64,000 nt of DNA from Doris montereyensis. Its lineage: Eukaryota; Mollusca; Gastropoda; Nudibranchia; Dorididae. Positions 15,665 through 31,400 of this stretch are shown piece after piece. Positions within the stretch are counted from its first letter, which is position 1, and every line of letters begins with the position of its first letter. The position numbers and the translations under genes were made by a program. The notes under the pieces are model-generated. The model saw nothing but the letters and a program-made list of their open reading frames with translations. It ran no database searches and was not told the DNA's origin. Location of the stretch: contig JAXRKP010000468.1 in NCBI GenBank assembly GCA_037039925.1, forward strand, positions 206,001 to 270,000, written 5' to 3'.

Positions 15665-15930
15665 CATTTTATCTAAAAATGTAAGAAGCATTCCGACAGA
15701 ATTGTATCATGCAAATTAAGCCTGAAAGGAAAACACTCAATACAGACAATTCTGATATACGCACCAACAACAAGCTATGATGACGATGTAGGGGGAATGT
15801 TCTAAGAAGATCGGGAGGAATCAATAGACAACAAAGACAGCAAACAATGTACATGTTCTTATTGGAGGACTTAAATGCAAAGATTGGGATTAAAGAGGAA
15901 CACGAGACACTGAGATAAACAATGAAAACA
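15665..15930 (+). mobile_element. LINE endonuclease-domain fragment
   Basis: Plus strand reads LKGKHSIQTILIYAPTTSYD and, in a shifted frame, GDLNAKIGIKEE-like residues, the AP-endonuclease signatures (YAPT and GDFNA). It stands next to the preceding RT fragment but in the wrong order for one intact copy, so it is a separate remnant or a rearranged element. Confidence 0.65.
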
Positions 15931-15937
15931 ATAGTAA

Positions 15938-16290
<353 letters not shown>

Positions 16291-16304
16291 AACAATAAGC
16301 CAAA

Positions 16305-16592
16305 GAAATGTCCTTCAAGGCCATTCCGGCCTATAGAGCCAGAGCGCATCCCATTTTCTGTAACATGAAGCGGGAGTAAGTGATAATCTCGTCCTAGACA
16401 TGACGTTAGTCTGCCATAGGTTTTAAATCCCAAGCTAGTGCTTGCATTCATTTACACCTGGGTCGAGTGGGAAAATACATGTTAAGTGTCTTTCCCAAGA
16501 AGCACAACGTCGGAATTAGCTTCGCTAGGATTCGAACCCATGGCCTCAAAACCACTAGTCCGACAGCCTAATCACTTGGTTACCGACATTAC
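16305..16592 (-). mobile_element. tRNA-derived SINE, same family, near full length
   Basis: Minus strand: GTAACCAAGTGATTAGGCTG, GGGTTCGAATCC, GACGTTGTGC, GGGAAAGACACTTAACATG, CCACTCGACCCAGGTG, and tail GGCCGGAATGGCCTTGAAGG. It ends against the trinucleotide satellite at 16.29 kb. Confidence 0.87.
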
Positions 16593-17173
16593 ATTGAAAT
16601 AGTATTCACAATAAGAATAATAATCGTTACACCGGTAATAAGAAGAAGAGAAGGAATAAAAGAGAGGAGGATGCTGGCGAGAAACAGCAAAAGAAAGAGG
16701 AACAAATGCAAAAACTATGACGACAGCATGAAACGGGTGTGATCGATAATAGTATAGTTTTCTTTTTCTTTTTCTTCTGCTTCTTCTTCGTCTTCTTCTT
16801 TCTATTCTTCTCCCTTTTCCTAGTTTTCCGCCTATTCTTTTGTATCCCTCTTTATCTTACCTTTGTTGTCATTACCATCAACAATATTATCATAACTGTT
16901 GCAAGGTAATCCCATGACTATAAGCTCTCTATCTTCTGCCCCCCTCTCTGCGACAATATTGTAAGTAAGTCATTCTAGCCATTCTTTATCCATTCAACAT
17001 ACATCATAGAAAAATTAACGCAAAGCAAATTTAAAAACAACTTATACAACAATTTATTGAGTAAAACCATCCAAAGTTGTCATTGGTATTCTGAAAATAT
17101 GTAAAAAAACTTTGAACAGACATGTAAACTCAATGTAAAAGTGTCGCTATTATCAGTGTTGATTCACTAAAAA

Positions 17174-17306
<133 letters not shown>

Positions 17307-20300
17307 GTAAAAGGTTAAAGCAGTAACAAAATTGTTTAACAGGGATTATCTCAAGGGAATAACACATGGACATCTTATTTAAACTGCAGTAACAAGCGCA
17401 TGTATCAATGTCATTTTACTTGGAGAATAACATTAGTTTCAAATGTGTAAGTCATTAGTTTCTTCACGGGATCATGATACTATGGCTCTCATTGAAGCTG
17501 TATAGATCAGATTATACATCTGGGTAATTTATGAGACAATTAAAACCTTCCCTTGACTTCAAGTTTAAATTTTAAATGAAACCATGTGCCAAATGACTTC
17601 CCTGCTAAACAAGATCAATTTGACTAATGTTAGCAGGAAGACACAAAGGGGCTTTGGTTGATTACTGTCAATGACAGCAGGCACAAAGCTGTACATCTTT
17701 GGAAATATTTAGACTTATAATTGACATACCTTACATAACACAACTTAAATGTGTCTTCTCTCTTTATGTAAACATCATGTAAGTTGTAAAGCATCACAGT
17801 CTGATTTTAAAAAAAGGAGCAAATCCTTCTCTTTGGATATCTTGTAACCTGTAAAGGATTTCATATTTTGCAATTTGTGTTGCAATCAAAATTACTGGAA
17901 CTGTTAAACAATAAAATCTTATGTAATTGTACATTTAAATGTAAATAAATATCTGGGCATATTTTACAATAACATAACAAAAATACCATTGAATGCAAAG
18001 GTGCAACTAATTGCTTTGTGAAAAAAACCCGAGATGTTTCTATTTGATATACAATCAAGTGTATGTTAGAAGAAAAAAACAACTGGGGGAAAAAGTCAAA
18101 ATAAAAAAAAAAAAACATGATTAGCAAAGATAAAGGAGTGAATTTGAAAAAGTGATAAATGATAATGATTAGTGCACCTCCATCACAGAAGAAAGAAGAA
18201 ACATGTGACGTTTAGGATATAATCCTTTGTTAGACAATAAATTAGTAATACATTTGTACCATATTATAGTCACATGTTTGATCTATCTTCTTTGGTGGAG
18301 TGGTCACTTATCGTCGTTTTAACACTTCCATCTTCACACCACTGGCTGATAATGCAAAAACAGATGATTTCTTTTCTTTCTTTATGGTGTTAAATAAAGT
18401 TACAAATATGTCATATTGTAAGAGAAGGTAAATATCTTATAACAGAAATTATCACAGATATTTTTGCAAGTTTATTGCAAACATATTTTAAACAGTAGGG
18501 TTATTATAAAGCAAAACAAAAGAGAATGTCATTTGTGCACACATCATCAAGTTTTCATTAACTGTTTTCAGTACTAAGGACAAAAATTTAGCAAATTTAC
18601 AAATCATATTCATATCAGATACATCAGATATTCTTGCTTGAAAAGTCCAACAAACCACAACCACCCCTGGTATCCCAACAAAAAAACCCAACTTACAGAA
18701 TGCTCAAAGGCAAAAAATCTGCTAAGAAGAAGAATCCAACACACACAAAATAAAGCAAAGCAGAATTTCTGAACAAACCAGAGAATGATGTGCAAATGTA
18801 ATGAAATTCCTACAAGACTATCTGAGACATTTCATTGCTTTTTTTACCACTTTTTCCTCTTCTACAGATTTTTCTACTTCATTTTCAACCAAACTATTGA
18901 ATATTCAGAGCCATGAATAATGTGTAAAAATTTCCTGTTTTTAGCTTCAAACCCTTTTCAAATGCTTTATTTTATAACAATTATTTTGCGATGATTTTTT
19001 AGAAATTGAGATTGAAAACAATCTTTAAATATTATCAGTAACATTTAATCATATGTACACCTACAAAATAATTTCTCCAACAAAAAAATGAATGCAAATA
19101 TTCTTTGTAAGATAAAAATCGTAAACACAAGAAATTTATCATTTATCACTGAGATAATGCATTTATTAAACTTTGTTCGCATTGCTGTATTCAAAAGAGA
19201 TCATGAGATTTTTTTTTTGCTGGAGAGCAAAATTTAAAAAATCAGTTCTGACTTTAAAGATAGTGTTATCATGTAAAAAAAACATTCAGAATTTACATGT
19301 AACACAGATACATTGCCAGTCATTCAACATAGATTTAGAAAATGTTTTTTCATCAAGCCTACAATCTGTTTCGGCATAAAAAATGTATGAAAAAGGCAGC
19401 TTCAAAATTGGAAGAGAACGATGTTTTCTCAAAAATTAATTTTGAAGCATTTGGGTTTCTAAAACATTATGGTTATATAAGAACATGCTTTTGATTGTTT
19501 TACCAATCATGCAAAATATGTCATTCATGCATGTTAGGGATTCAACTCTGAGTCATTTATCTCTAAGGCTACAGAATCCTGCCTGCTGTTAAGGAGCATA
19601 TATTTCCCTTTGAAAATATATCTCTTTAATTGGCCAATTTTACCATGTCCTTTCTCTTATAAAATGAAAAACAGAGAATATTAACAAATGTTTAAAAAGT
19701 TACAATCTTATAATCCTCTTCAAAATAAATGGGGAAACGCAAACATTTAATCAAGGTAGGAACATGAACAAAAAGTAAACAATATCTTCTGTGGAAAAAA
19801 GATTTGGAAATGACAGTTAATACTATAAAACTGCTGGTAAAATAAGAAGGGTGAGTATGACAATTACTATTATCTCATATCACTATAGGTCTGATGAAAA
19901 CCCTTATACAACGCCAAACTTTTTAGTTTCCACTTCTTTTGCATATAATATACATGGGATGAAATATCAGTACTGATAAAATCATGTTTTTTAAGATGTC
20001 TAAAAAGAAAATTGTTCATTGCTACGATTTGAGCACATCCTTTTTCATCTATCAACTAAAATTTGGTTTACGACAAAGGGAGGTCTCATCAGAAAGATAA
20101 CAATACATTTTGCATTGGACAAATGTCATCATTATCATCATTGTCTCATGTGAATGTGAAGAAAAAGAAGCCCCAGCCATTTTTGTCTTACATAGTGTAT
20201 TGTATAATAGAAGAAACAAATGTTACGGCAATATTTGCTTTCTTTCTAGAAATTCAAATGGCAAGTGAGGGAGATATGTGAATTTCATCTCTGTATGATT

Positions 20301-21864
20301 TATGGGATATTCAACAAAGGAACTGAAATGTATGTGATATGTTTTGTCTTCCTTTTGCTTTATGTGTCGCTTCCTCCCACTCCAGTCTATTATGTTGTTG
20401 TCATCCTCTGACTGTAAAAGTATTTCTATACTAAAAGAAGTGTTTAGAAAGATGAAAGATACTAACATTGAAAAGATCTCAAAAGTAAAACAAAACACAT
20501 GGCCACAATTCTTCTATTCCTTATCTTCAAGGAAAACAAAAGATGAAAAAAAGAAAATGCTTTAATTTCATTGATAAATAATTATGCTGGGCTTACAATC
20601 TAATAATCATTACCAAAGTTACAGTCTTCAGGATATTTAACGATTAAAATTTTTTTAACAATTTCAAGGGGAAAATAACAGTCAATTCAATTGATCAAAA
20701 CAGCTAATCTATCGATTGTGTTGACATTAAGTTAACTTACAATATCTATTTTGTTCTATGTTTTTCTGTACTTTCTTGTTTTATTTGCTATTTTGTTTGT
20801 TTGATTTTGTTAATACATGGGCTCTTAGTGAGTGGTCTCATTTGCTTGACTTTTCTACATTTTTCAGTGTTGGATCAAGTCATTGATTACAGTTAGAATG
20901 CATTTTGTGTTCATATTGTGATGAAGAAGTCTGCTTTATTATAAAACAAAAAGAGCAGAAATAAATGGTTCATTACTCAATCTAAATTCTGATATAAGTG
21001 AAGAGAAGATTAAGCGACTTGTGTAGCACATGGCATTGCATTACCATAGGCTGTCACAAAATAGCTGTCAACCTTATCTTAAACGGTACTTTAACCTGTC
21101 TAAAAAACAATATACACTCTCTCGACAACAGCTGGCCTATTTCACGAAATAAGTGTAAGTAGGAAGTATGCATTTTGGCCAAGGGTCATTTAATGTTATA
21201 AAATTTTGTTACTGTTACACACTATAAAGTGTGGCATCTTAATGCAGCATGCATTTTAATTGCAAATATTTTGTTGGTGACTTCTAAATATTGTTTCATT
21301 TGACCAAATACAGTCTTTGCCCTCAAAGACAATATGCTTAGAGAATCATTGATTCTTTAAGCTATTGATTATTAACCCCGGAGATAGATGGTTGCTAAAG
21401 TTTCAAATTCACATATTTAATTCTTTTGAATAGGGATATGAAAAAGATAATCCTTTTGTAAACAGCTCAATTACATAATGAGAAGCAATGAAAGGTTTGA
21501 GTGTGAAATAATCTAATGATATTTCTAGAAACCCTCAATCATATATTATATACTTATGTTCTTTTTTTGTTCAAATTAAAATGTCAGTGTGACAATTTCA
21601 GTTTTTAAAATGAGTTTGACAATTTGCACAAATTGATATCACAACTCAACATTCGCTCAGATCTAATATGATATAAATAATTAATTTGTCAGTTATGCAT
21701 AACAATATGATAGAAATCAATATGACATTGATATTTGTACATGTACCAATACTATACAGGAAACAACAATGACAAATCTCATTTGACCACATAACATAAC
21801 AACTACAAGCATTTGTTTAGGAAAACCTTAAATATCTTTTATCTTTAACATTTAATAAATAAAG

Positions 21865-22315
21865 CACAGTCAAACCCGTTAAAGCGAAAACCTGTCTAAA
21901 ACGGAGCGCCCCTTATGCCCCTTGATAAATTGCTACATTTTCTGCCTGTCCAAAGTGGAAACCTGTCTAACACGGAAATGGAAAGTAAAATCTACTCCAT
22001 TACGGCAGTTTAACCTGTCTAAAATAGAAAAATTCTTCCAACAAGATCACAAACACACTCACTCACATCACACATACACACACAAATGATCTGCATACAA
22101 TGTAGGTCTACATTTGTAATGTATATCACTGAGTACATGTGATGCGAGTACGTGCATGTATTCATATGTCATACTGTGTTGTCATATTGGACATAGTCTG
22201 TATCGTGTATTTTCCACTGTATAGAGGGTACCTGTCTCAAACGGAAACCTCTCTAAAATGGAAAAATATGGCAGCTCCCTTACAATTTCATTTTAGACAG
22301 GTTCGATTATATTCT
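21865..22315. mobile_element. MITE-like element with repeated CTGTCTAAAACGGA units
   Basis: Starts CACAGTCAAACCCGTTAAAG, contains ACCTGTCTAAAACGGA-like words at least five times in + orientation, and ends TTTTAGACAGGTTCGATTAT, the reverse complement of that word. Terminal inverted character with no open frame. Related words occur at 21.06-21.12 kb. Confidence 0.6.
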
Positions 22316-24975
22316 CATCCTAAGTATTATCCCCACAATATGGTAACATTACCTCTGTAACCTCCTCAACTATGCTCATTTATTAGTCAAATATGTCAAG
22401 TGTTTGGAACTTTTTGTCCTTAAAAAGAAGCTGCTGAAATAAGAAATTCTGTTACATAAAAATGCAATTGTCAGCTGTTATTCTTATATTAGTTTTATAT
22501 CACAATCACAGTTATAAAAATGAAGAAAAAGTAAAAGAGATGAAAAAGAAATAGTAAGAGGAGATCTATTGTTATTTACACAAGAAGAATAAAACTACCC
22601 ACCAAGTCAACAACAAAAAATTTAATTTTAATATCACAGAAGTTATCAAGGGAAATTCACTGATGTCAATGACATACATAAGTTAAGCTTGTTCAAGTTG
22701 AGAAATGAATTTTATTTCATTCGTTGATTAAGAATCTTTAATAAATAAGCTAAAAAATAAATAAGTACATAGCAAATAATAAATAAATAAATATATAGGA
22801 TAAATATTTGTTTAAAATGAAAAAAAAATAAGAAAAGAAATAGGTGAACAAATTCACAAAGATTGTTATGAAAGAAAGACTGTATTAAAAACAAATTCTA
22901 CTGTAGACAAGCAAATATAAATAAGTATGTAAATAAAATATATAAATGGACCAATGACAGATACAATATGTTTGATTGAATCTTTCTGCCTTTCTTTCTA
23001 CAAAGAAAGTAATGAGATAAATGAATACCAAAAATGTGAAGAATAAATTTTAATGAAATGAAGTAATAAAGGACATATTAAAAATGATTTCTAGAATAGA
23101 CATGCAAATAAAAATATGTGCTTGTATAAATATATAAGTAGAACAATAACCATTCAGATCTTTTTGGCAGTATTTTCTCTCCAAATAATGAAGCAAAATG
23201 TAGATATGAAATTGAGAATTATGAAAGGCAATAAAATGTCACTTCTTGTCTCTGCCTAAAAGCACAGTGTATAACAGCACACTTCAGTCAAGCACATCTT
23301 TTGTCATTTCTTGTGCATAATTTACAAGCATATGGTTTGAGAAAAAAAGTTGATAATTTTTAATTAAAAAAAGCAACACAAAACAACAACTTCAAAAACA
23401 TTCACCATAGATAACAGTCTTCTGTTTGTATGGTGTGACAAGAAAAAGTTTTTGAAGTGAAAAAAGCAGCTAAGCCCTGCACTGTCTAAAGAAATCCTGA
23501 GATCACTGCTAAAGATTTACAGAGTTGAAAAAAATCAACCAATTACTTATAAGAAGATGGCTTTGAATGAGTCAGAATAGGATGTCATTTTAAAACGACT
23601 TGTCAGTTGTTATTTTATATTATTATATTTTGTATATAGACCATGTGAGCTAGTGTCACACACATCACACTGTCATCACCTTCCTTGTGTGTGCATTATA
23701 TATAGCCTTTGACAAAAGACTTGATCTTTTACTTTGAAGTTTCTTTGTATAAATTGATTTAACCAGCAATGAAGAAAATATATGACTATCTTTAGGTATT
23801 CTATTACAAGTCATCAGTTGTTTCTGATATCATACTCTTCCCAAAAGAGCCTCAACAGAAACAAAACTCTTACAAAAACAAAATTGACAATGCTACACAA
23901 ATAAAATCATCACAGCACGGGTGGCTTTTTATGTTGTACTATAACATAATGCAATTTCAAGTCACATCAAAATTACCTATAAAAATATACTTCGATTTAT
24001 TAAAAAATAATGCACTCTGCAAACAAGCATGCCTTCTTATGCCCTATGAAGTGTGCTTTTAGGTGGAGACTTCTACAGTAAATGATTTGTAGAAAACAAG
24101 GAATGCTGAGCAAATAAAATAATGTGAAGCGAAATTTTTTTAAAAGAAGAAAATTTTTACATTTTTAGATAGAGATCTATGTCTTAGGTTGGTATTTTTT
24201 CCTTTCTTTTCTTTTTTTGAGTCTTAAAGTGAAATACATGGGGCCATTATAATAAGGACGATTAAAGGGATGAAAGGCACTGAAATTTATTCACACAATT
24301 CAACGTTTCAAAACTGTAGGATTATTATTTAAATGCAATAAGTTAATCTGCAAATACAAATTACAACTCATAATGAAAGATAGTTACCAAACATACTTGA
24401 CGACTAAGGAAACATTTTGGGCTTTGTTAAGGTCTCCTGTAAGGGTATGAAGTCAAAGATTGCATAACACCATTAAAAGTTAAAGCGCAAACTTTAATGA
24501 ATCTACGAAAATGTTCTTTTTATACTGTATGAGAGGTATTAAGCTAGGGAAGCATAACTATACTATTTTTGAATGAAAAAAAAAGATGCTAACAGATACA
24601 AATTTTTTAAAAATGTACTACTCAGAGACTATGCTAACATGTGAAAGAATTGGAAAATAAAAATAAAACCCGTTATGAACTGTAAATTATAAAATAACAA
24701 AACAAAAATGTCTTGAATTAGAGCGTTGCTGAGCTTTGAATAAGTAAACAAGTGTAGTTTCCCTATCTCAAATTTCGATGATGTTGTGACATGAACTGAA
24801 ACAGCTTGTCACTTAGAACTTAAAAAGGAGAAAATATCTATAAATAATTGTAGAACATCTGACAACTCTCAAACAACAAACTGAAGGCTGAAAAATTATC
24901 CAAAACTATAAATGTGAAAATTAAAAACAAAAACAAGTTTGGCAACTTGCAGATGCTTATGAAATTATAACAGAA

Positions 24976-25165
<190 letters not shown>

Positions 25166-25479
25166 ATCTTTATTAAAATTAAACTCATAATTACTTATTT
25201 TGTATGTTTAAATAGGACTATTAGTTGCAATGTATTATCTTCACTTTTTTCTTTTCAGTTTAGAAACTTAATTAAATGTTTTATTTAGACATTTGTTCAG
25301 GAAAACATTAGATTTTCTAATTGTGGTTAATCGCCAATTTAAAACCCTATTTAGAACAAAATATGCACTATTCTCATTTTTATATGAATGGTTAAATTTA
25401 GACAAAAAATGGAAACATAACCAAATGAAAGAAAAAAATGAAAAAAAAAATAACCCATCCTAAACAGGTAAGATAGCTT

Positions 25480-25485
25480 TTTATT
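25480..25485 (-). promoter_or_regulatory. polyadenylation signal of the CARD-TPR gene
   Basis: AATAAA on the minus strand, 15 bases past the TAA of exon 14. The 3' untranslated region would be very short. Confidence 0.55.
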
Positions 25486-28400
25486 TCAAAATGTTTTGCT
25501 TTACTCATTCTCACCAGTTTCAGCAGTTGTCTCGCCATCGTGAAGCTCAGAACTGGCAATCATTTTGTGAATAGTTGAAGCCCATATATCTGCTTTCTTC
25601 ACAAATGTCTCAAAAACTACAGGATCTCATCAAAAATTGAGCGATTCAAAGTTTCGCTGTTTCTTGGATTTGCCTTCAACCAGTGTGATAACTTAATTTG
25701 GACAATTTCAACCTCTTTGTCCAACTCCATGGAGGCATACAAAGATGCAAGATTTTCGTAGCTCGTGTGCATCCATTTCAGGTACCAGCCAGAATTTTCT
25801 GGAAATTGTGATATCATCGATGTTTAGCAATTTGAACATCAGTGACAGGATGGTGAAATCTAATGAAAATTTGTTTGCTTAATCTTAGTCTTAATATGGA
25901 ATTAATCGTAAACCTGCATTAAAAAAAGACAAAGTTTCAGCAGTAAAAAAATCCATGCAAATCCTTTAAATGAAAAAATCAAACAAAAACAATAACCAAA
26001 AACAAGAATTAAAAAGCAAACAAAAATCCCCCACAATACATTTAAAAGACCATTATTGGATGATCAAATTACATTTTTATTATGCAAAAGGAGCAGCTGT
26101 ATAACATAATCTCACCCTTGGCAGTCTAAAGAATAAACCTTTGTTAGGATCCGAGAAATTCATTATATATAACTATAAACGGTTTCAGTAAAAAAACAAC
26201 ATGGTTTTGAATAAAAAGCGGAGACGAATGCAATTCTTCCTTACACATTCAACACATGCCTTGAATTGCAAGTGTATGTCTCTAATAAGATTTACTCATT
26301 TTTTTCCCCTGCCCCTCACCCAAATCTTAAATCCAAAGAAAAAACAAACAAAAGAAAACAATGAACTGAAGGTGATATCATAAAGACTGACAGCTATATG
26401 TTACCTTCATTGTCTATGACGTATCTCAAATGAGTAATTGCTTTGTCAGGTTTCAATATGATTTTGTAAAATGTGCCAAGAGTTGCTTGAGCTAGAAGCA
26501 AGTAATTGCTTGACGGAGGCTGACACAATTTTAGATATTCAACAGCCTGAAGTAAATGTCTCTCAGCAGCAGTCAATCTATTGAGATAAAAAACAAAAAA
26601 TAGATTTATATACAACAAAATAATTCAATTCTTTCTACATAAGAAAATATTTTTCATCAAAAGTGAAATATCTTTGAACACTTTCATGCTATGAAAAACC
26701 TTCGACATATTTGGGATTTACTTAATTTCAATTAAAGTCATAACCAACAGGCAATTTACTCGATCAATCTGTTAAGAAATAATAAAATCTAAAGGAAAAA
26801 ATATAAAAGAATGAATTTAATGTAAAAAACCATAAATGGACAGATAAAGTAAATGCATTAATAAATATAAATTAAAAACTCCACATAAGATCACGTCTTA
26901 ATGTTGTGTGATGCTATTCATGTGTTATTGCCAAATAATTTGAAATCAATTCAGAATCATTAAAAGGATATTACAAGAATGTTTTTTTCTGGTACAGAAT
27001 ACTTGATAGAAATTTAGGTAAAGCATTATATATGTATTACAATAATCAAATAAATTCTAAGTCAAAGATCTGTGAATATGTCTCATAATTAATTTTTTTT
27101 ATAGACTTAAACACAAACATTTCATAAGGCAAACATTTATAATGGGATACAAGACAGCTTCATAAAATCTATCTTAATCTAGGGGTATGGGGATCAAGTG
27201 GATGAATTATTTAATTTGCGTTCATTAGCCTAATTAAGAGACTGAACACCATAGGTCTATACAGTACAAATAATACATGCATCTGTGCAAATTTTGAGTA
27301 AACAGTGATATAACACAGTAAGTCATGAGCAGCCTAAACCTTACATTCATCCCTAAAGACTATGTTAAGTTAATAAAAATTAAAGGAATATCATGATTTA
27401 CAAAGTTTTAAGTACTGTAGTAGTAGTATCAAATGTAAGACTGCCACCGTTTCTCACCTCTCACATTTTATCATTTTTACTTGCAATAGGTTGCCCTTGT
27501 AGATCTTTCGGTTCTATTTTGTTTCACCAAACTCTATTCTTGTAGATTAATGTATAACTTTATCCACTCTATTGCTTCATTTGATCTTTTTGTTTACTAT
27601 CTGGTTAAGGTTTGCCCGAATGAATAAATTCCAATTTATATCTGAGCTATGACTGTATTTGAACTACATATAATTACGGCGTCTAAATATTAATGACGAA
27701 ATATAAACTTGATAGTTATTATATTTACTGTTAAAGGCAGTGTATGACTAGGGGGAACCAAACTTTAACAAGGGTATGATGAGAATGTAGGGAATTCAAT
27801 TTCAATTTCTTTAGTACAATATCATGTTCAACTATATGAATGGTGTTAACATCTTTGAATCATCACAAGCCTGTCATGTGAGGATCCTCTTCATAGTGCA
27901 TTTGGCTTATAACAAAATTGTTTTGAAGATCTTGAATCTGTGATCACCACATGAATACAAGGAGAGTGTGACATTTATGTAAGTAAGATAAAAAAAGGAA
28001 ATTTCAAACTGTAGAATGTGGGAAACAAGTTTATTGTTAGCAATCAGGATAGGTAGGTCACATAGTTGTGCTTAAACCATCAGAAAAAGGAGATTTTCAA
28101 AAACAGATTTGATAACTTTGATCTATTACCTTGTCTGTTACATCAAAATAAATTACATGTCATCATTTTGATAACTGTAAAATTCTTTAAAAACATTTAA
28201 GGGGCTTGCCATGCCTCACATGATACTAGAACACATTAAAGACTGTGTGCTGTTGTTCAGAAGCGTGGAACACCAGATTGTTGAAATAAACGAAAGAAGC
28301 AAAAACATTGAAAATAAACCAAGACTGTCCTAAGGAGAAATGTTGTTAGTTACTATTATATAACTTATAAACTTTTTAAAAATAAGCAATGTTGATGATG

Positions 28401-31400
28401 TGAAATATTATCAGGTTTACATGACATAATGAGATATCACACAGAGAAATCAGAAAGCCATAAAATATATGATGACACCCCAGAGCAAAATATCAATATG
28501 ATACCAACAGCTTACAACACATGGAGTTCAAATTTAAGATAAGATATGAGCCAGAAAAGGCAACTTTGGGAAGACAATGCAAAGTGAATACAAAATACTC
28601 ACAGCTCATCTCCATCCATTTCTGGGTGCCTTGATAAGATTCATAAATAATGTTACTCTGTGTTAACGACAGCTACAAATTTGCAAAGTGTGTAGTCTTA
28701 AATTGAAATTGTGTTTTAGCATCACCTACATGAGAAATCACAGAAAAGACACCCCCCCCCCCCCCCCACAAAGTGGCTGTTCAAAGAATTGCCTGGTGGT
28801 AAAACGCATGGCTAAAAAACTGTTGTGTGTGATTGTCTTACTTATTACGGCTCTAATCCTTTAAAAGGGAAAACTATAATTGTAAATGTTTATGGGACAT
28901 CTTCTATTAAAGTATAAACTACGAAATTTAAATTTGCTTTCTATTGATAAGTTAAGAAGAAAGTATGAATCCAATGTATTTGTTTCCATTTCACTATTTT
29001 CAAACTGAGAAATGGCATGCGATGTATGGAGTACAGGCTTGACATTTAAAGGATTAAACTACCAAGAGTTAAGAGTAAGACAGAGCGTATTGAGCAAAGT
29101 TCCCTCTTTTTTGAGAAAGAAACATAAAGTATTATCATGCATTTATTAACAAATATACAATATAATTATGTTTATATATCAAAGGGGCAATGAGGACAAA
29201 ATGCATAATATAAAAGTCACAGCAAAACATGTAATTACTGAATTAGATTAGTGGGAAAGGTGGAAAATTGTTACCCCATCAAATGTGATATATTTTGCTC
29301 AATTTTCATTACAGAGATTTAGTAAATCGGTCTACATTGAAAAGAAATATGCAATTAAAATTGTTTGTCAATCATTTTTATATTTTTAAACTACAACTTT
29401 TGCCAAATTACTTTATTGAATTTGTCCTTTTCAAGAAGATGAAAGACAAGACAAAAAATTGCTGAAGACTGCCCAAATCTATCTCTTCCTCATTAATACA
29501 CCTATAATATCATGTCCCTTACAGATAAACACACACACACAAGGTACAAAAAGTTCTCTTTTTAAATTTTTAGGACAGTTATAAAGGTTTCTTCTAAGGA
29601 AGGCCAAAAGGCCATTTGCTTTTTCTGCAAAGTGCTCTATGTTGTTTTTTTTATTGCAATTTAATGTCTATTGTAACTCCTAGGTATTTTGCACTAGTTT
29701 TTTCTCATTTTTGGTCATCGTATGTAATAGTCTGAGTTGAGTATTTTTACTTTTTTGCTTATTTTCAGTACCTGACATTTATCTGGCCGAAATTCCATTT
29801 TCCATTTTCTCCACCATCTTGTAGTGTGTTTAGGTCATTTTGTAATATTGTGCAATTCTTTGTGTTCTATACTATAGACTAATCGTCAGCAAAAAATCTA
29901 AGTTTTGTGCCTGGTGAGAGGTTTTGGTCAACATTGTTGATATATATTAAGAAGAAAAGAGGATCTAAGACATTTCCCTGGGAAACACCTGTAAGCACTG
30001 GTTTGGGATTAGATTTAACAACTTCAACATTACTTTGTGTGCATTCCAAAAGAAACTGTTTGATCCATTCAAGCAGAGAACTTTGAATACCATACCTATC
30101 CAATTTTATCAGTAATCTGTTGTGATTTATTTTGTGAAAAGTTTTTAACAAATCTAGGAGGATAGCATCTGTTTGGCTTCTTTGATCAAGAGAATTACTG
30201 AAATCATTTAGTGTTGTATAAGTTGAGTTTCACAGCTTAGTTTTTGTCTAAATCCATGTTGGATATGTGTTAGGATACTGTGTTTATCTAGGTGATCCAT
30301 TATGTCGCTATGCATTATGTGTTTCAATAGTTTACAAGCTACTAAAGTTAGAGAGACAAGTCTGTAATTTCCTGCTCTTAATTGATCTCCTTTTTTAAAT
30401 AATGGCACTACATTTGCATTTTCCCAGTCATTCTGGAACTTTACGTTGGTTTATAGATGCCTGGAATAACAACACATAAACAATTGTTATTTCATGTGCA
30501 CATATTTTCAATATTTTCCCAGGTATATCATCTGCACCTGTTGCTTTATGTTCATTGATGTTAAGCAATAATTTGAATACTCCTGCTCTTGTGACCTTTA
30601 TGGGATTCATTTCAGAATATTCTACATCTGTAGGTATGTTGTGGTTAATTTTTGGTTGTGGATCAGAAAATTGATTATTCAAGAGTTCAGCTTTAGATTT
30701 GGGGTCTTGAATGAAGACATTATCATTTTTTAGGTCTGAAATTCAACAATATTCCTGGTTGTTACTTTTGATGTATGTCTACTGGTTTTTGTTATGTTTT
30801 ATTTCTTCATTTATCATATGCGCTTCTCCCATGGTGGTGTAAAAGAAAGCATTCCTAAAACAACTATTACCTAACGTCAATTTTTTCCCCCTCATCAATC
30901 ATTTATATCTGACTGATGAGTGTAAAGTAAAATTAAATACTCGAGTATTCTTTTTGACTCACAACACAAGTGCAACAGGGAGAGAGGAGAGGCAGCTTGA
31001 CATTTTGATCAAATCAAATAAGTAACTTACATGTTCATCTTTGAGTAAATCTGGCCCAACAAAAGCAACATTTGTGCCGATTTCAGGCTTATTTCTCCAA
31101 AGTTGAAGATACCAGAGAAAGAGCTTGTTTTGCCTCTGCCTCAGCCCATCTCAAAGTTGAGTCATGGACTTCTTTGGGACAATGTAAAGCTTTCCATTGC
31201 AGTGCTGATGCTGCATATAGAAGAAATTGTTAAAATATTAGTAATTTTGTGATGATGTTTGTCTTATTTATAGAGTACATACACTAGGTGCAGTCACTTA
31301 CCATAAAACACCCCTATCAATTCTATAACTTTGCTGATTAGCCCAGGAAATATCCATTTGGTTTAGGAAAAATATGTGCAGGAAACACTGCAAGTCACAA

